A stretch of DNA of 64,000 nucleotides from Pyronema omphalodes (Eukaryota > Ascomycota > Pezizomycetes > Pezizales > Pyronemataceae), in NCBI GenBank assembly GCA_024516155.1, contig JAJJXM010000013.1, positions 496,001 through 560,000 on the forward strand. The letters are read 5' to 3'. This document shows positions 25,363 through 37,110 of the stretch, piece by piece (positions within the stretch are counted from its first letter, which is position 1; each line of letters starts with the position of its first letter). The notes beneath the pieces were generated by a model. It searched no databases. It worked only from the letters and a program-made list of their open reading frames with translations, and was not told the origin of the DNA. The position numbers and the translations under genes are program-made.

Positions 25363-26396
25363 CTCGAGGCTCGGATCGGGTGCTTTTCTTTTTCTTTTTG
25401 GGAGAGATGAGCTGGGGCCACATCTGAGTTTGTTAACTTTCTTAGACTTTCTTAACCTTCTTAGACATACCCACCAGGCACCAAGCTAGATGCTACATAC
25501 AACCTGGTCTGTACTCGCGCTACACAAGCTATGGAGCTTATGCTTTGCATAATTGGGCGTCAACCAGCAATTCCCGAAAGAAGAAGCAGAAGCTATGCAG
25601 GCAAGAAGCAGGAAGCTTAGGGGAGATTTAGTAGGAGAGAAGGAGCTGAGTTGGAGAGGAGAAGTAAGATTGAGACTGACTCTGCTCTGCTTTGCTCTCT
25701 CTGCTCGCTCTGCTCAACACTCGAATGATAAGCGAATAAGCGAACAACTACGAACGAACAAACGAGCGAGCGAAAGAACGCCCTTTTCTTTAAACTCCGA
25801 GCCGACCACACACCACCACACCACACCCGCAACTACACCCACTCACAAGACTGTCTATCAATCAATCAATCAATCAGTCAGTCAATCAATCAATCAATCG
25901 ATTAATCAAAAACCACCGACGCGTGACAAGAAACAGATTGGGGGTAACAGTTACACATCCCGTCGTCATCGGAGAGGAAGAAGAAGAAGAAGAAGCAAAG
26001 GTAAAAATAAAAATCAGAAAAAAGTAAAATAATAATAACTATGATAATATAACTTTGTTCTGATTTCAACTACTAATATCAGCATAGCTTATAAAACAAA
26101 TTCCTCGACACGTTACCCCCATCTCCCGATCAAACTACGCAAACTACCCTACGCAAACTACCCGACTACACAGACCACGAAGACCACGCAGACAAGCAGA
26201 CCAGACTACGCAGACAAGCAGACTACGCAGACTACGCAAGCTACGACCCGCTCCCGCAAACTAAACCTCCAACTACCAACCGACCTTTAAACAGCTCCTG
26301 ATCCCCATCTCAACCCACACGACACCTTCGCAACGGCTTCCCTCGTCCACCTTCGAATCCCCGAGGCCTAGGACCAGGACCTCATCCCAGCCCACC

Positions 26397-28019
26397 ATGC
26401 AAATCCTCCACAACCCATCAACACTTTCCCACAGCATTCTCGAGCTTGTAGGTTCGCGCCTAATCCCAGCCTACGAATCCCCCTCACGAATCACGAGTAT
26501 TTTATCCGCGCTATCCAACCGGGTTATAACACACTGCACAACCGACATCAGCGCGGCACTGGACGCAGCAGCAAAAGTCCACACCGCAGAATATCTCCAG
26601 CATCTACAAACTATATTCCCGCAATCCCTGGAAGCTGGGTTGGTGGAGGCGTCAGGAACTTTACTTCCGGAATGTTTTCCATCTGCTAGATTACCGGGTT
26701 ATAAAGCCCGCAGAAAAACTCCGACGGATTTGTCTGCAAGAACGGGATGGTACGCGTTTGATCTTTCCTCGGGAATCGCGGAGCATACATACACCGCTGC
26801 TCTTGCCTCCGCAGACCTGGCAAGAAGAGGTGCGCTGGAGATTGCTAAGGGGGAGAAAACGGTGTTTGTAATGTGTAGACCACCGGGTCATCATTGCGGA
26901 AAAGATATTATGGGAGGATATTGTTATCTTAACAACACAGCGATAGCAGTCAAGACGTTATTAGGGGAATTGGAGGGTCATCATCATCATCACCATCCTC
27001 AGCGACATCAGCGGCATCAGGCTCAGATCTCGATTCTGGATTTGGATTTCCATCATGGGAATGGTACGCAGGAGGTGTTTTATGCCGATAAAAACCCCGC
27101 TTATGTCTCCATCCATGGCGAGGGGGAGTATCCATATTTCTCCGGTGCGCCAGAAGAAAAAGGTGAAGGGAAAGGTCTGGGCTATAACTTGAATCTACCG
27201 ATATCTTGTGCGCAGGATGTCACCTGGCAACTTTATGCCCCCCGAATGAAACAGGCGATACAAAAGTTGAAAGCAGTAAAAACAAAATATCTTGTCGTCA
27301 GCTTAGGTTTCGATACGTTCTGTAATGACCCCGTGGGAAAATTTTGTCTGGCAAGAGAGGATTATGGAAAAATGGGAAGAATTGTTGGAGAACTTGGCTT
27401 GCCGACTTTGGTTGTGCTAGAGGGTGGTTATGTTGTCGAAGAACTGGGGAATAACTGCGCGGAATTCTTGAAAGGTTTAGAAGAGGGGAAAGCAAGTGCT
27501 GAAGCGAATGCGAAGGCGAATGCCGTGGCGAATGCCGTGGCGAATGCCGTGGCGAATGCGAAGGCGAATGCGAAAGCAAATGCCACAGCAAATGCCACAG
27601 CAAATTCCAAAACCAGTACAGACCCCGACGAAATCACCGACGAACTCCTCAACCCCGACACCTCCGACACCTCCTCGGACCTTCTCGACTCCTCCTCCGA
27701 CCTCACCGCCGACGCCGACACATCCACAGAAATAATCGACCCTTTAGAAATTGAAGTTCCAGACGAAATCACAGATGAAATCACAGACATAGAATACGAA
27801 GAAGTAGAAACAGATAAACAAGATAAAACCTGTGAATGGGAAAAAGTTGAGAAATCGGAAGCTGTTAATGGGAGCTGTGGGAATGGGTATATTAATGGGT
27901 ATGGGAATGGGTATTGTAATGGTTATACTGCGGTTGTTGGTGGGAATGGTGGTGGGAATGGGAATGGAACTGGGAATGTGAATGTGAATGTGAATGGAAC
28001 TGGGAATGTGAAACGATGA
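26397..28019 (+). CDS. zinc-dependent deacetylase, histone deacetylase/acetylpolyamine amidohydrolase fold
   Basis: A single-exon frame of 540 residues. The start lies in a good context (CCCACCATGC). Hallmarks of the arginase/deacetylase fold appear in order: CRPPGHHCG with the catalytic His pair (residues 165-166), a GGYCYLNNTAIA stretch, DLDFHHGNGT with zinc ligands Asp217 and His219, GFDTF with Asp306, and LEGGY with Tyr345. All catalytic and metal-binding positions are therefore present, so the enzyme should remove acetyl groups from lysines or polyamines; the substrate cannot be told. A His tract (195-200) lies in a loop before the zinc motif. After residue about 365 comes a low-complexity tail: an ANA-type repeat, then Asp/Ser/Thr-rich acidic sequence, then Asn/Gly repeats. 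The catalytic part resembles bacterial acetylpolyamine amidohydrolases and class II HDACs. Confidence 0.9.
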   Translation: MQILHNPSTLSHSILELVGSRLIPAYESPSRITSILSALSNRVITHCTTDISAALDAAAKVHTAEYLQHLQTIFPQSLEAGLVEASGTLLPECFPSARLPGYKARRKTPTDLSARTGWYAFDLSSGIAEHTYTAALASADLARRGALEIAKGEKTVFVMCRPPGHHCGKDIMGGYCYLNNTAIAVKTLLGELEGHHHHHHPQRHQRHQAQISILDLDFHHGNGTQEVFYADKNPAYVSIHGEGEYPYFSGAPEEKGEGKGLGYNLNLPISCAQDVTWQLYAPRMKQAIQKLKAVKTKYLVVSLGFDTFCNDPVGKFCLAREDYGKMGRIVGELGLPTLVVLEGGYVVEELGNNCAEFLKGLEEGKASAEANAKANAVANAVANAVANAKANAKANATANATANSKTSTDPDEITDELLNPDTSDTSSDLLDSSSDLTADADTSTEIIDPLEIEVPDEITDEITDIEYEEVETDKQDKTCEWEKVEKSEAVNGSCGNGYINGYGNGYCNGYTAVVGGNGGGNGNGTGNVNVNVNGTGNVKR

Positions 28020-31000
28020 CGGATGATGAATGATAGAGGAGGGAGGAGGGATGGTGGATGACGGACGTGGGAGGAGGGGAAAATTAGAATGAGTGAGCGG
28101 CCGAAGCTGCAAGCAGCAAGTAAGCGAAGTAAGCGAAGAAACAATATAGACCAGGATTTAGATTCAGATTTAGATTTAGCGCAAGCGGGATCATAGGGGC
28201 GTAGGAATCATAGGAATCATGGGAGCATGGGAGCATGTCATATATACCAACTCAACCATCTTTCAACCCGTTGAAAAATCCTTTGTAGTTGTAGTTGTAG
28301 TTGTAGTTGTAGTTATTATTGTTTATTTATCTTTTTTTTTTTTTCTTTTTTCTTTTTTTTTTCTTTTATTTTTGTTTTATTTTATGGTATCTTCTGAATG
28401 TATTGTAACTGTAACTGTAACTGTAAATGTAACTGTAATATGAACAACGAATATTAATGAAAGCCTTTTTTTTGGATTGGTATTCTGTGTTGAAGTATAA
28501 TGTTAAGCGTATATATGTATATGTAGATTTATGGAGATCTGTTTTTTTATGATGTGTAGTTTTTTGTTATCTTTCGTTTTTTTTTTTTTTTTTTTTTTTT
28601 TTTTTGTTTGGAGGGGAGGTGTGCGAAGAGGTTTTTATTTTCTTTTGTTATTTTGTTATTTTGTTGTTTTTTTATGTTTGCCAGGTACCTTTTGGCCTTT
28701 TGACCATTTTTGTCTGGCTATTTTTGTTTGGCTATTTTTGACCTTTTTATTATTTTTTCTGTTCTATGAAATTTACGCTCCCGCCTTTTTTCCTTTCCTA
28801 TCCTATCCTATCCTATCATAAGTCCTCATTGTTCTTTATCATATGAACCTCCCCTTTTCGTTGCGTTGGGTTATGTGTACTTCTTTTTTCTTTGACTTTG
28901 ACTTTGACTTTTACTTTGACTTTGACTTTCCGGTGGTATGGAAGTATAGGGGTATAGGGGTGTAGAAGTATAGGGGTATAGGTGTATAGGGGTGTAGATA
29001 TATACGGGTATAGGTGTATGGAAATATAGAAATATAGAAGCATGGTGTTGCCAGGCTCATAGATTTCGTGTTTACTGGCTGGCTGACTGGCTGACTGGAT
29101 GGCTGGATGGTTGGCTGGCTGGCATGTATGTGTGTATGTATGTATAAATTGCAGGTATCGCGGGTATCGGTGATTTTGTATGTACCCCAGATACAGATAC
29201 AGATACAGATACAGATACAGATACAGATACATACAGATACAGATACAGATACAGATGGGTATGTACATAAGTTATGTCTTGATGGTTTTTTGTTTTTTGT
29301 TTTATGAAATTATGAAATTATGGGTTTGCTTTGCGTTGGGTTGGCTTTTGTGATTTGTGATTTGCGTTTTGCGTTTTGTGATTTGCGTTTTTGTGTTTTG
29401 CGATTTGCGTTGGGTTTTAGTGATGCTTTTAGTGATGCTTTTAGTTATGCTTGTAGTGATGCTTGTAGTGATGCCATTAGTGATGCTTGTAGTGATGCTT
29501 GTAGTTATGCCATTAGTTATGCCATTCGTTTTAGTTTTGATTATGTATGATTATGATCATAATCATGCTTGCGGAACATTGAGCTAGAGTACTGTGATGC
29601 CTAATATACTTGATTTACTTAATATACTTGATATACTTGATATACTGAATTTAACTAGTTTTAACTAGTTTTATCGGAGAAGGATGCAGACGGGACGCAG
29701 ACGGGATGGGATGGGATGGGATGGGATGGGATGGGGGAAGAATTACTGGGTTTTCTGGGTCTTCTGGGTTTTCTGGGTTTTCTGGGTTTTCTGGGTTTTC
29801 TGGGTTTTCTGGGTTTTCTGGGGTTTCTGGGTTTCTGAGAGATGAGAGATGAGAGTCTAGAGATGAGAGATGGGGACTTGACCTAAACATACACCTACTC
29901 CCCACATTCCTCACACTCCCCACACTACCAGCGGAGTCTCGGATCTTAGATTTTAGATCTTAGATCTTGTGCTTTGCTTTGCTATGCTATGCTTTGATAT
30001 GCTATGATATGATATGCTATGATATGCTATGATATGATATGATATGATATGCTATACTATGCACATACCATAAAACCAGCCAAAGCGACACGTCACGCGG
30101 AATCACACGGAATCACTCACATAGTGGATAAAATATTGGGATTTATCGGGGTTTATCGATGGAGTAGATCTAGGCACTAGGCTCCCAGCTCTAGATTTAG
30201 CTTGGAAAAAATTGATGTGATTGCTGATTAGATCGCTGCGTGAGCCTTACATTGCAAATGTTTCAATGGAAACGATAAATATATATAGTCTTAGCTTAAG
30301 TTAGAACTTTGAAGGTTGGGTAAACTGTAGCGTGACCTCTCAGCTTATAGTACACTAATAAGCTTCATGCTGTGACCTGTCATGTACCAACATGATGCAG
30401 TTGATTTTGATATTACAGAGTTATATGTAAGCTGCATATCTTCAATTTCCAATAGTTCTAAATACAAATTTTCATTCCAAAGCGCTGCTGCCAGCTGTGG
30501 TGAGATATATTCTATTCTTCAGCGATCATAAAGCAAGCCTCAAGGAAAGTGTATCAGGTTCATCCAACCCGGCAAAACTTTTAACTATAGTCGAGATTAA
30601 TCAAAAATTGGTACCGTAACATTTGTACCTGACACCGTTTTACATAGAACTTTGGTATGCCGTTTTGTAATATTTCCTTATATTCTGGATATAAACTTTT
30701 CATGGCAAGTTGCAACGTCATGTATAACTTCCAAAAACGGTGTTCATCACCCGTATCACAGTATCTCGGATTTAATCGATCAGTTGGCGTACACCATACA
30801 TTACAAGCCACTGGTGGCTACGGTATGTATCAAACAACCAATAAGATCGTCTCTTGGATATTAGTTCACGAGTGACGATCTTACATACATAGCAACAAAA
30901 TTAACCCCGAACATGCAGGAGATCGCGATCACGCTTTCCGACTTTCTGCACTAAAAAAACAGCATGCACGGTTAAAAGAACGTAATGGATTCAAATATGT

Positions 31001-31159
31001 ATGATAACGAATTGAAGCTACATATCATCGCTACATATATCATCGATATCATCGCCGCTTAAAAAAAAGAACGTGTCGTGACTGACGTCGTCCGAAAAAA
31101 AAGATAGTGCTCATGAAATTGAAAACCCCCATCTCGCTCGCTAATAGCTATCATAGCCC

Positions 31160-31333
31160 CATTACCAAAGCCATTGTGGATGTCTTGAACGCCTCATTAT
31201 TCGCAGCGCGGTTGCTCTAGTCGCAGATCTATGACATACAGTAGTCAGCTACCGGGAACCCGTTTAGAGTGCCATGGTTAAAACATACGCAGGGACCGTG
31301 GCCTGTAGTGCAAGAAGGGCAGTTAGGGTTCAT
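31160..31333 (-). pseudogene. Cys-rich small ORF, copy A (broken)
   Basis: From the ATG at 31333 the frame reads like the intact copies (CPSCTTGHGPC) but stops after 34 codons at 31229. The related continuation (DLRLEQPRCE) lies in another frame and is then closed by two stops. A TATA-like box at 31445-31457 is preserved. Confidence 0.6.
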
Positions 31334-31600
31334 CTTGTCGGATAAAGGTTTTGTGGTTTTGTATATTTTGAATATTGGTTTGCGTGTTTTTTATTTCTGA
31401 TGCCGTGAGTGATGGAGAAAGGAAAGGGGCGCACGACCTCGACTTTTTATATATACCTTTTAGTCTTGGTCTGATATATATTTGCTTCTCACAGAAAGCA
31501 AGAATACTTGTCTGCTCGATACTGATCATCTTCAGCTGACTTGCTTCTCCTGCTAGTTACACGTTGCTTTCAAATGAGATTGGTCTTCATTACCTAGTCG

Positions 31601-31655
31601 ATGATGCACCAGTCGACGATGCGCCAATAGATGATGCACCGTTCGATGATGCAAC
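31601..31655. repeat. 15-bp tandem repeat (GATGATGCACC core)
   Basis: Three to four imperfect units of about 15 bp with core GATGATGCACC, within copy A. Copy B keeps only one unit (GATGATGCAACTGC), so it expanded after duplication. Confidence 0.7.
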
Positions 31656-32262
31656 TGCATATGCTATCTTTCCCTCTCAAAAACTGTACTCGTGCCCACG
31701 AATGTACGGTGCTTCTTATCCTACGGTTTCTAGCGCTGTCATACCCCGCACAGTGTAACCCGACACGTGGGGTTCTCCGAAACATTCAGGAAGCGAATGA
31801 ATGATTAGAACACATCAATGGATTCAGGATGATAAGGTAAAGTTTAATCCGATCTACCTAATCAGAAAAATTTGAAGCTGAAATCAGACATGCGAGCCTG
31901 TTTGCAAATTGCAATCCGGTTTTTTTGAAAATCTTCCCCGCAGAGGGGATTGATGTGTCTCAAGTTTCAACCAAACATCCTCGAAATATGTCGACATTGT
32001 TGTCCACGAAGCGAACATTCGGAGCGGATCCAAATGCGGGTTACCGGCGTGTCCGAGAAAAGATAGTATTGGGCTTCAGCTGTATGTAGACTTTTTGCTC
32101 GTCAACCGAATCGTGAAGAGACATCGTCGCTATGTATCTTCAACGGAAGATCGGATTGCATTTAATTTCGACATAAGGTGGCGTTCAAAGATGCATCGAA
32201 TATGCATTTATCCTCGCCCATCGTCCTTGTCGGATCACGTACGGTTAACCCGGCATGTCCAA

Positions 32263-32350
32263 TCATTGCTAAAGCTTGTTTAGTTAAAGCTTCGGGAACT
32301 TTACTTCCGGAATCTTTTGCTTTCGCTAGCTATGGGGTTTCTCACCAAAA
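32263..32350 (+). pseudogene. fragment related to the deacetylase gene
   Basis: This stretch aligns with 26635-26700 inside the deacetylase gene. Both contain GGAACTTTACTTCCGGAAT, and the translations share a VxASGTLLPExF motif followed by an aromatic residue. Flanks do not match, no catalytic motif is present and no longer frame continues. Several differences are G to A or C to T. It is a short orphan fragment. Confidence 0.5.
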
Positions 32351-33299
32351 TTCTGCCTTTTCTCCTTCTTCTGTACACTCTTGCGCTTGACAACCTTCTA
32401 CATAGCAGTCTTAGCTGGAGAATCGGCTAGAGCATGAGGCAGAGGTGTGTCCTGAATAGCAGAGCTATTAGGAGGGGCGGTAGGTGCAGCAGACGTCGTA
32501 GTAATGGTATGTTGGCTGGGGGCACTCAGTAGCGACAGAATTAAGTGCGTCCTGAGCGGCAGTTGCATGGTATGAGTGCATCAAGCTGTGTTCATGCGAC
32601 AGAGGACCGCCCGCGGCTTGGTTGTTGTAATATAATGATATGAAGGATCTTTGATAATTCTTACCGGAGATAGCTGAAGTAAAGGAGTAAATTTCTGATT
32701 CAAGACATGGATTGGGGATTTTACTGTTTTGTTTCAAGGGAGCGGACTAGAAATGGAAAGAATGGCTCCGAATCTAGCGGTCATGCCTGGCAGAGTGATA
32801 TATGGTTTGGCTCAAGAGAATCACTGCCTAGAATGTTATACTGGAATTAATAGAAAATGGTCTTACACTAGGGGATGAGGAGAAAGACATAACCTATAAT
32901 ATTAACTACCTAGACGACGAAGTCACGAAGTTGGAAAGGAATATGATACAATACCTACAGGACATATTAATGGGCTGACTAGCAAGGTTTTTGGTAGCAT
33001 TTCATGGTCGTGGCCTTGATGGAGGTCTTGGACTCTTGGAACCCTAGTTATCAAGCGGGTTCATTTGAGTGTGAACATTGGCACCCTCTCAGGGCCTAAT
33101 TCCTCAGATGACTCAATTCGAAGAAAGCCTTTGGAACCACCAAAGTTACATGCTTATAAGCCATAACGACTTGATAACGCCATTTAAACCATCTTTATTC
33201 CGGTCAGTCAGAATACTAGCTCCTTTGTCTTCCTGTGAAGATGATCCCGTAGTTTGCGATAGGAGTTTGCAATTGACCCAAGGGCCAAAGTAAGTTTCC

Positions 33300-36040
33300 T
33301 GAATGAAACTAGAGTGAATGGGGTGCGTATGAAGTGTAAAGTACTCATACTTCAATTGGATTTTGCGTAGAAGGCTAGTCAAAACTGAAGCTTATCTCCA
33401 ATAGTTCTACAAATTCATTCTAAAGCGCAGCCGTCACCAGTGGAGAGACATTCTTTGGCGATCTAAGATCGGGGGAAGTGTGGAGCTAGCGAATATAAAA
33501 CCTAGCGAAAGTCTAGTCGGGATTGGCTACCTTTACTTTCATGCTTGTTGAGGACAACACTTGGTATTTTTTTTATGTCTTGACACACTCTAGATATAAC
33601 TCCTCATGGCGCCAGACGTCATGTATAACTTCTAAAAACGGCGTTAATCACCCGTATCACAGGATCTCGGGTTCTATCCGATCAATTGGCGTACATGGCA
33701 AGCCGCTGGTGGCTACTAAACAACCAATCAGATCGCCTGATGGAGATTAGTTCACGATCGTAGCAACAAAATTAACCCCGAACCTGCAGGAGATCGCGAT
33801 TACGCTTTTGGCACTAAAAAACAGCATGCAAGGTTAAAAGAACGTATACGTATTCGATGAATTTAAACGTATGCATCATGAAGAATTGAAGCCATCATTG
33901 CCACACATCCTAGCCGCCTAAAAAAAAAGAACATGCTCAAACAAACAAAAATTTCATGAAAAAAGAATCATCCCGCTCTCTATCAAAATCCCCTTATCAA
34001 AATAGATGTGCGCGTCTTGAACGCCTTGAAATTCCCGGCGAGGGCGCTCTATTCGCAGATCTATGGTACAATCAGTCAAACGGAACCTATGTGGGGTCTG
34101 ATCGCTAAAACTTACGCAGGGGCCGTGGCCTGAAGTGCAAGCAGGACAGTTAGGGTTCATCTTGTTGGATAAAGGTTTTGGGGTTTTATGTATTTTAAAT
34201 TTTGGTTTGCGTGTTGTTTACTTCTGATGCCGTGAGTGTTGGAGAAAGGAGAGGGGCGCACGACCTCGACCTTTATATACCTTTTAATCTTGATCTGATA
34301 TATGCTTGCTTCAGAAAGCAAGAGTACTGGCCTCAGTGGTCTGCTAGGTGCTGACCGACTTCAGCTGATTTGCTCTTCCTGTTAGCTAGACGTTACTTTC
34401 AGCTGATATTGGTCTTCAGTAAGCGAATCGATGATGCAACTGCATATGATATGCTTTTCTCTGAACGACACTCCAACGGTTTCTGGTGCTGTCATACCCC
34501 GCACAGTGTAACCCGAGATGTGGGGTTCTCCGAATCATCGAGGAAGCCAATGAATGATCGGTATATATCAATTGATTTATGGTGATGAGGTGAAGTTATA
34601 TCTAATCCATTCAATCAGAACAAATTGAAGCTGAAATCAGACATGCTAGCCTGTTTGCAAACTGAAATCCGGTTTTATTGAAAATCTCCTTTGCAGAGGG
34701 GATGCTCAACCGAACATCCCCGCGATGTCTAACTTGCTGTCTACGAAGTAACATTCTCGGCAACTCCAAATGGGGGTTACCGGTGTGTCAGAGAAAATAT
34801 AGGATTGAGCCTCATCTTTTATCTGTAGACTTCTCTCGTCAAACGAATAGTCGTGTCAATAGATGTCATCGCTATGTATCTTCAATGGATGATCGGGTCG
34901 CATTTGACCTTGACCTCAGGTATCGTTGGAATATGCATCGGATAGGTATCTTTCTCCGTTTGTCACCTTTTTCGGACATCCGTTGACCCGGTGAAGGCTG
35001 ATAGATGACGCTCGGCGATTATATTTGAGTTTTTATTTCCATTTCTTTCATAGTTCATTAACTACCTATATGTATCTAGAACGCATCAAATCCTACCGGC
35101 GATGTTCCCGGCAAATACTGGTTAAAAGGTAGGAGAACTGCCAACGCAGCTGAATTGGTGAATGTGGAAGACAAATTGAGACAGAGCTATGAAAACTTTC
35201 CAGTAGCTGTTCTTCATGACCAGAGAAGATAGCCTGGTTGGTCGATAAATCACGTCAATAACCAGATCAGTTTGCAATCGTAAGGCTATCTCGTTTTCAC
35301 TATTCAATTCGCCTTCTCATGGGTATTCCTTTGACAACGGTTTACTCCAGGCCAGATTGGAATCAGCTATGGCCAGAACTTTATTTGTATGCACTTCTCC
35401 CTTCCAAGCAACTCCTCATTCAAAATTTTTATAGCATACTCAACGAATACTTCCGGAATTTGTTGAAGAATCCTCCGTAGAAATAAGATGAAGGGAAAAA
35501 GGTATTCACAACGGGCACATATGATCCGTCATCAAAGGAAAGTCCTTCAGTCAGCAAGTCCCAATACCTTTCCAAATACATCGGCTTTTGTCACATGGAA
35601 CATGTACCCCCGCTTCAGGACGTTTCCAAAGTTGTCTGTGTTGAGAAATTGTCGTTGTGGAGGGGTGGCAGGAGGCGTTTGTGATGAGAGTTGCGGCAGC
35701 CATACCGATGAATATCTATGGGGGCTTTCTTACTTGAAGGATTAGCACCAATAATATTCTAGAAGCACGAGGATCACAATTTTCTTTGAGAATGTGTTGT
35801 TTCTGAGATGCCGTGTAACACACGTGCATGTTCCACCTGATTTGTATATGTTATTGGTGTTACCTAGGGTACGGGTATCTTCAACCTTTCATTCTTTAGT
35901 ACAATTCCTTGGCAAGATGGTTGTTTACGAATCTTTCATTCATCAAGCTCACCGCCCATGCGAAAGGAATTCCACTTCAGCTGAAAAGAAAGGTAATGAC
36001 ATCATATCAAACAGTTCATCGTGCATTCTTAATTATACAG
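33300..36040. repeat. three-copy block, copy B
   Basis: Direct tandem neighbour of copy A and alignable with copy C. Near 35260 it lacks the insert of about 260 bp that holds the secreted ORF in C. It aligns again from ATCAAAGGAAAGTCCTTCAG to about 36040 (AAACAGTTCATCGTGCATT). Confidence 0.8.
33954..34160 (-). CDS. small Cys-rich protein, copy B
   Basis: A 68-codon frame beginning MNPNCPACTSGHGPC, then TPHRFRLTDC and DLRIERPRREFQ. Two CxxC-spaced cysteines, a third at GPC and a fourth further on suggest metal binding, but I do not recognise the family. There is no signal peptide. A TATA box (34271-34281 on the plus strand, CTTTATATACC) lies about 115 bp upstream of the ATG, followed by an A/C-rich leader; the same arrangement is kept in copies A and C. 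Conservation of promoter and motif across three diverged copies is the main evidence that this is a real gene. Confidence 0.5.
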   Translation of the reverse strand: MNPNCPACTSGHGPCVSFSDQTPHRFRLTDCTIDLRIERPRREFQGVQDAHIYFDKGILIESGMILFS

Positions 36041-36695
36041 CACAAACTCTTGGGTCACACAATTCACCTTCTTTTGTTGAATTCATGATCGAAGGCTTCG
36101 CTGGTTGCCGAATATTTAGTTATTCGCCTCCCGGATCTATTTCAGCTGCCGTAGTTGTATGAGTGATAATCCGAAGCCTCGGGAGTGGATTTTGAGGGTA
36201 TAAACATGCTTTTTAGGATGGCGCAGGACACTCAGATTCTGTTTTTCTTCCATTCTACTCCTTAAGCATGCATGTTAGTTGAACCGAGAGAGCTGTAAGA
36301 AGTATTTGAGGTTGAAGCTGGCAACTACGACAAAATTTAAAGGCTTATTTCTCTGTTTTGACTGATACAATTTATCGCTCTCTTCAACAGCGTAGATGTG
36401 CGGAAGATCCTACTCTGTAGAGGACCAGACTCTTTGTCTCAACATCACAAGTGGGGCGGTAAGTTTGTCAAAAACAATCATCGCAAGTCTTCGAACTATT
36501 CTTACACTCCAAACTCCTTCGCTATTGATCATCACAGACTCTCCAACGCAATTTCCGCCGGCAACTATTCAATATCTTGCCTGAATTGAGATATCAAGAA
36601 AACAAATGAAGAAACAAACACTCAAATGCTGATTCTTGAGACGATACCTTTTCGGTCAGCAAAACAAAGCGGACTGATAAAAGAACGGCCAAAAA

Positions 36696-36810
36696 CTACA
36701 GTATCCGGGATTCCCGTCTGGTCACCCACGACAGTACTAGCCGGACGATATCATGCTTAAATAGCGCAGAGCGGACGGGATGCGTTGTATTCATGATTCT
36801 ATGACCGTAG
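36696..36810 (-). rRNA. 5S rRNA gene (copy 3)
   Basis: A 115-nt 5S gene essentially identical to copies 1, 2 and 4, followed on the minus strand by TTTTT. The upstream side (36811-37110) is related to the flank of copy 4. Confidence 0.93.
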
Positions 36811-37110
36811 CTGTTATAGTAAAACACGTTGTATTTATAAATAATAGTGCTTGAATAGTTCGTGGAGAGTCTTTTACGAATGTTGATCTTTTCTCACCCT
36901 ATTCAGTGCAGGTGGGATGACATTGATTATCACTCGTTTTATTTCCCCAGTTTACATCAAGTAACGCCGCCTATCACTTAACAAGGCTGAAGGACTGTTT
37001 GGAGATGAAGAAAAATGGGGGCACATACATGAATTATAATCCATCCAACGTTCGGAGTATCATCGAGATGAGATCCATCTTTCACTCAATCCGCTTACTC
37101 TCAGCCCTAG
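36811..37110. repeat. duplicated 5' flank of 5S copy 3
   Basis: The inverted counterpart of 57700-57992. Shared words include GATGACATTGATTATCACTCGTTT and AAGGACTGTTTGGAGA. It ends at the 5S gene. Confidence 0.65.

Larger units (their letters stand above)
20340..30100. repeat. micro- and minisatellite island
   Basis: A dense series of simple repeats surrounds tRNA-Met and the deacetylase gene: poly-C at 20350-20365, GGATAT/GGATGT near 21475-21525, 7-mer TTATCCC 22514-22697, 9-mer AAATCATCT 23245-23331, TTTTG 23680-23790, CCCCATC-type 23800-23990, CTGT 24014-24044, CTGCT 24055-24131, poly-G near 24930-24942, ACGAT near 25190-25225, poly-T near 25331-25362 and 28579-28605, TAGTTG near 28286-28315, ACAGAT 29188-29257, a 12-mer related to TAGTGATGCTTT 29418-29527, GGGAT 29702-29735 and 9-mer TCTGGGTTT 29746-29838. 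Long open frames inside these tracts are artefacts of periodicity. I see no other gene here. Confidence 0.9.
30285..32260. repeat. three-copy block, copy A
   Basis: Aligns by eye with copies B (33300-36040) and C (50155-53480) in the same orientation. Shared landmarks in order: TTATAGTACACTAA (with C), CACCCGTATCACAG-like, GGTGGCTA, AATTAACCCCGAAC, GCAGATCTATG, the TATA and leader of the Cys-rich minus ORF, GGGGTTCTCCGAA and CGCTATGTATCTTCAA. It carries a broken Cys-rich ORF and a 15-bp repeat near 31600. Confidence 0.8.

Noticed and set aside
27298..27790. Antisense frames inside the deacetylase gene
   Set aside because: Shadows created by the codon repeats of the ANA tail.
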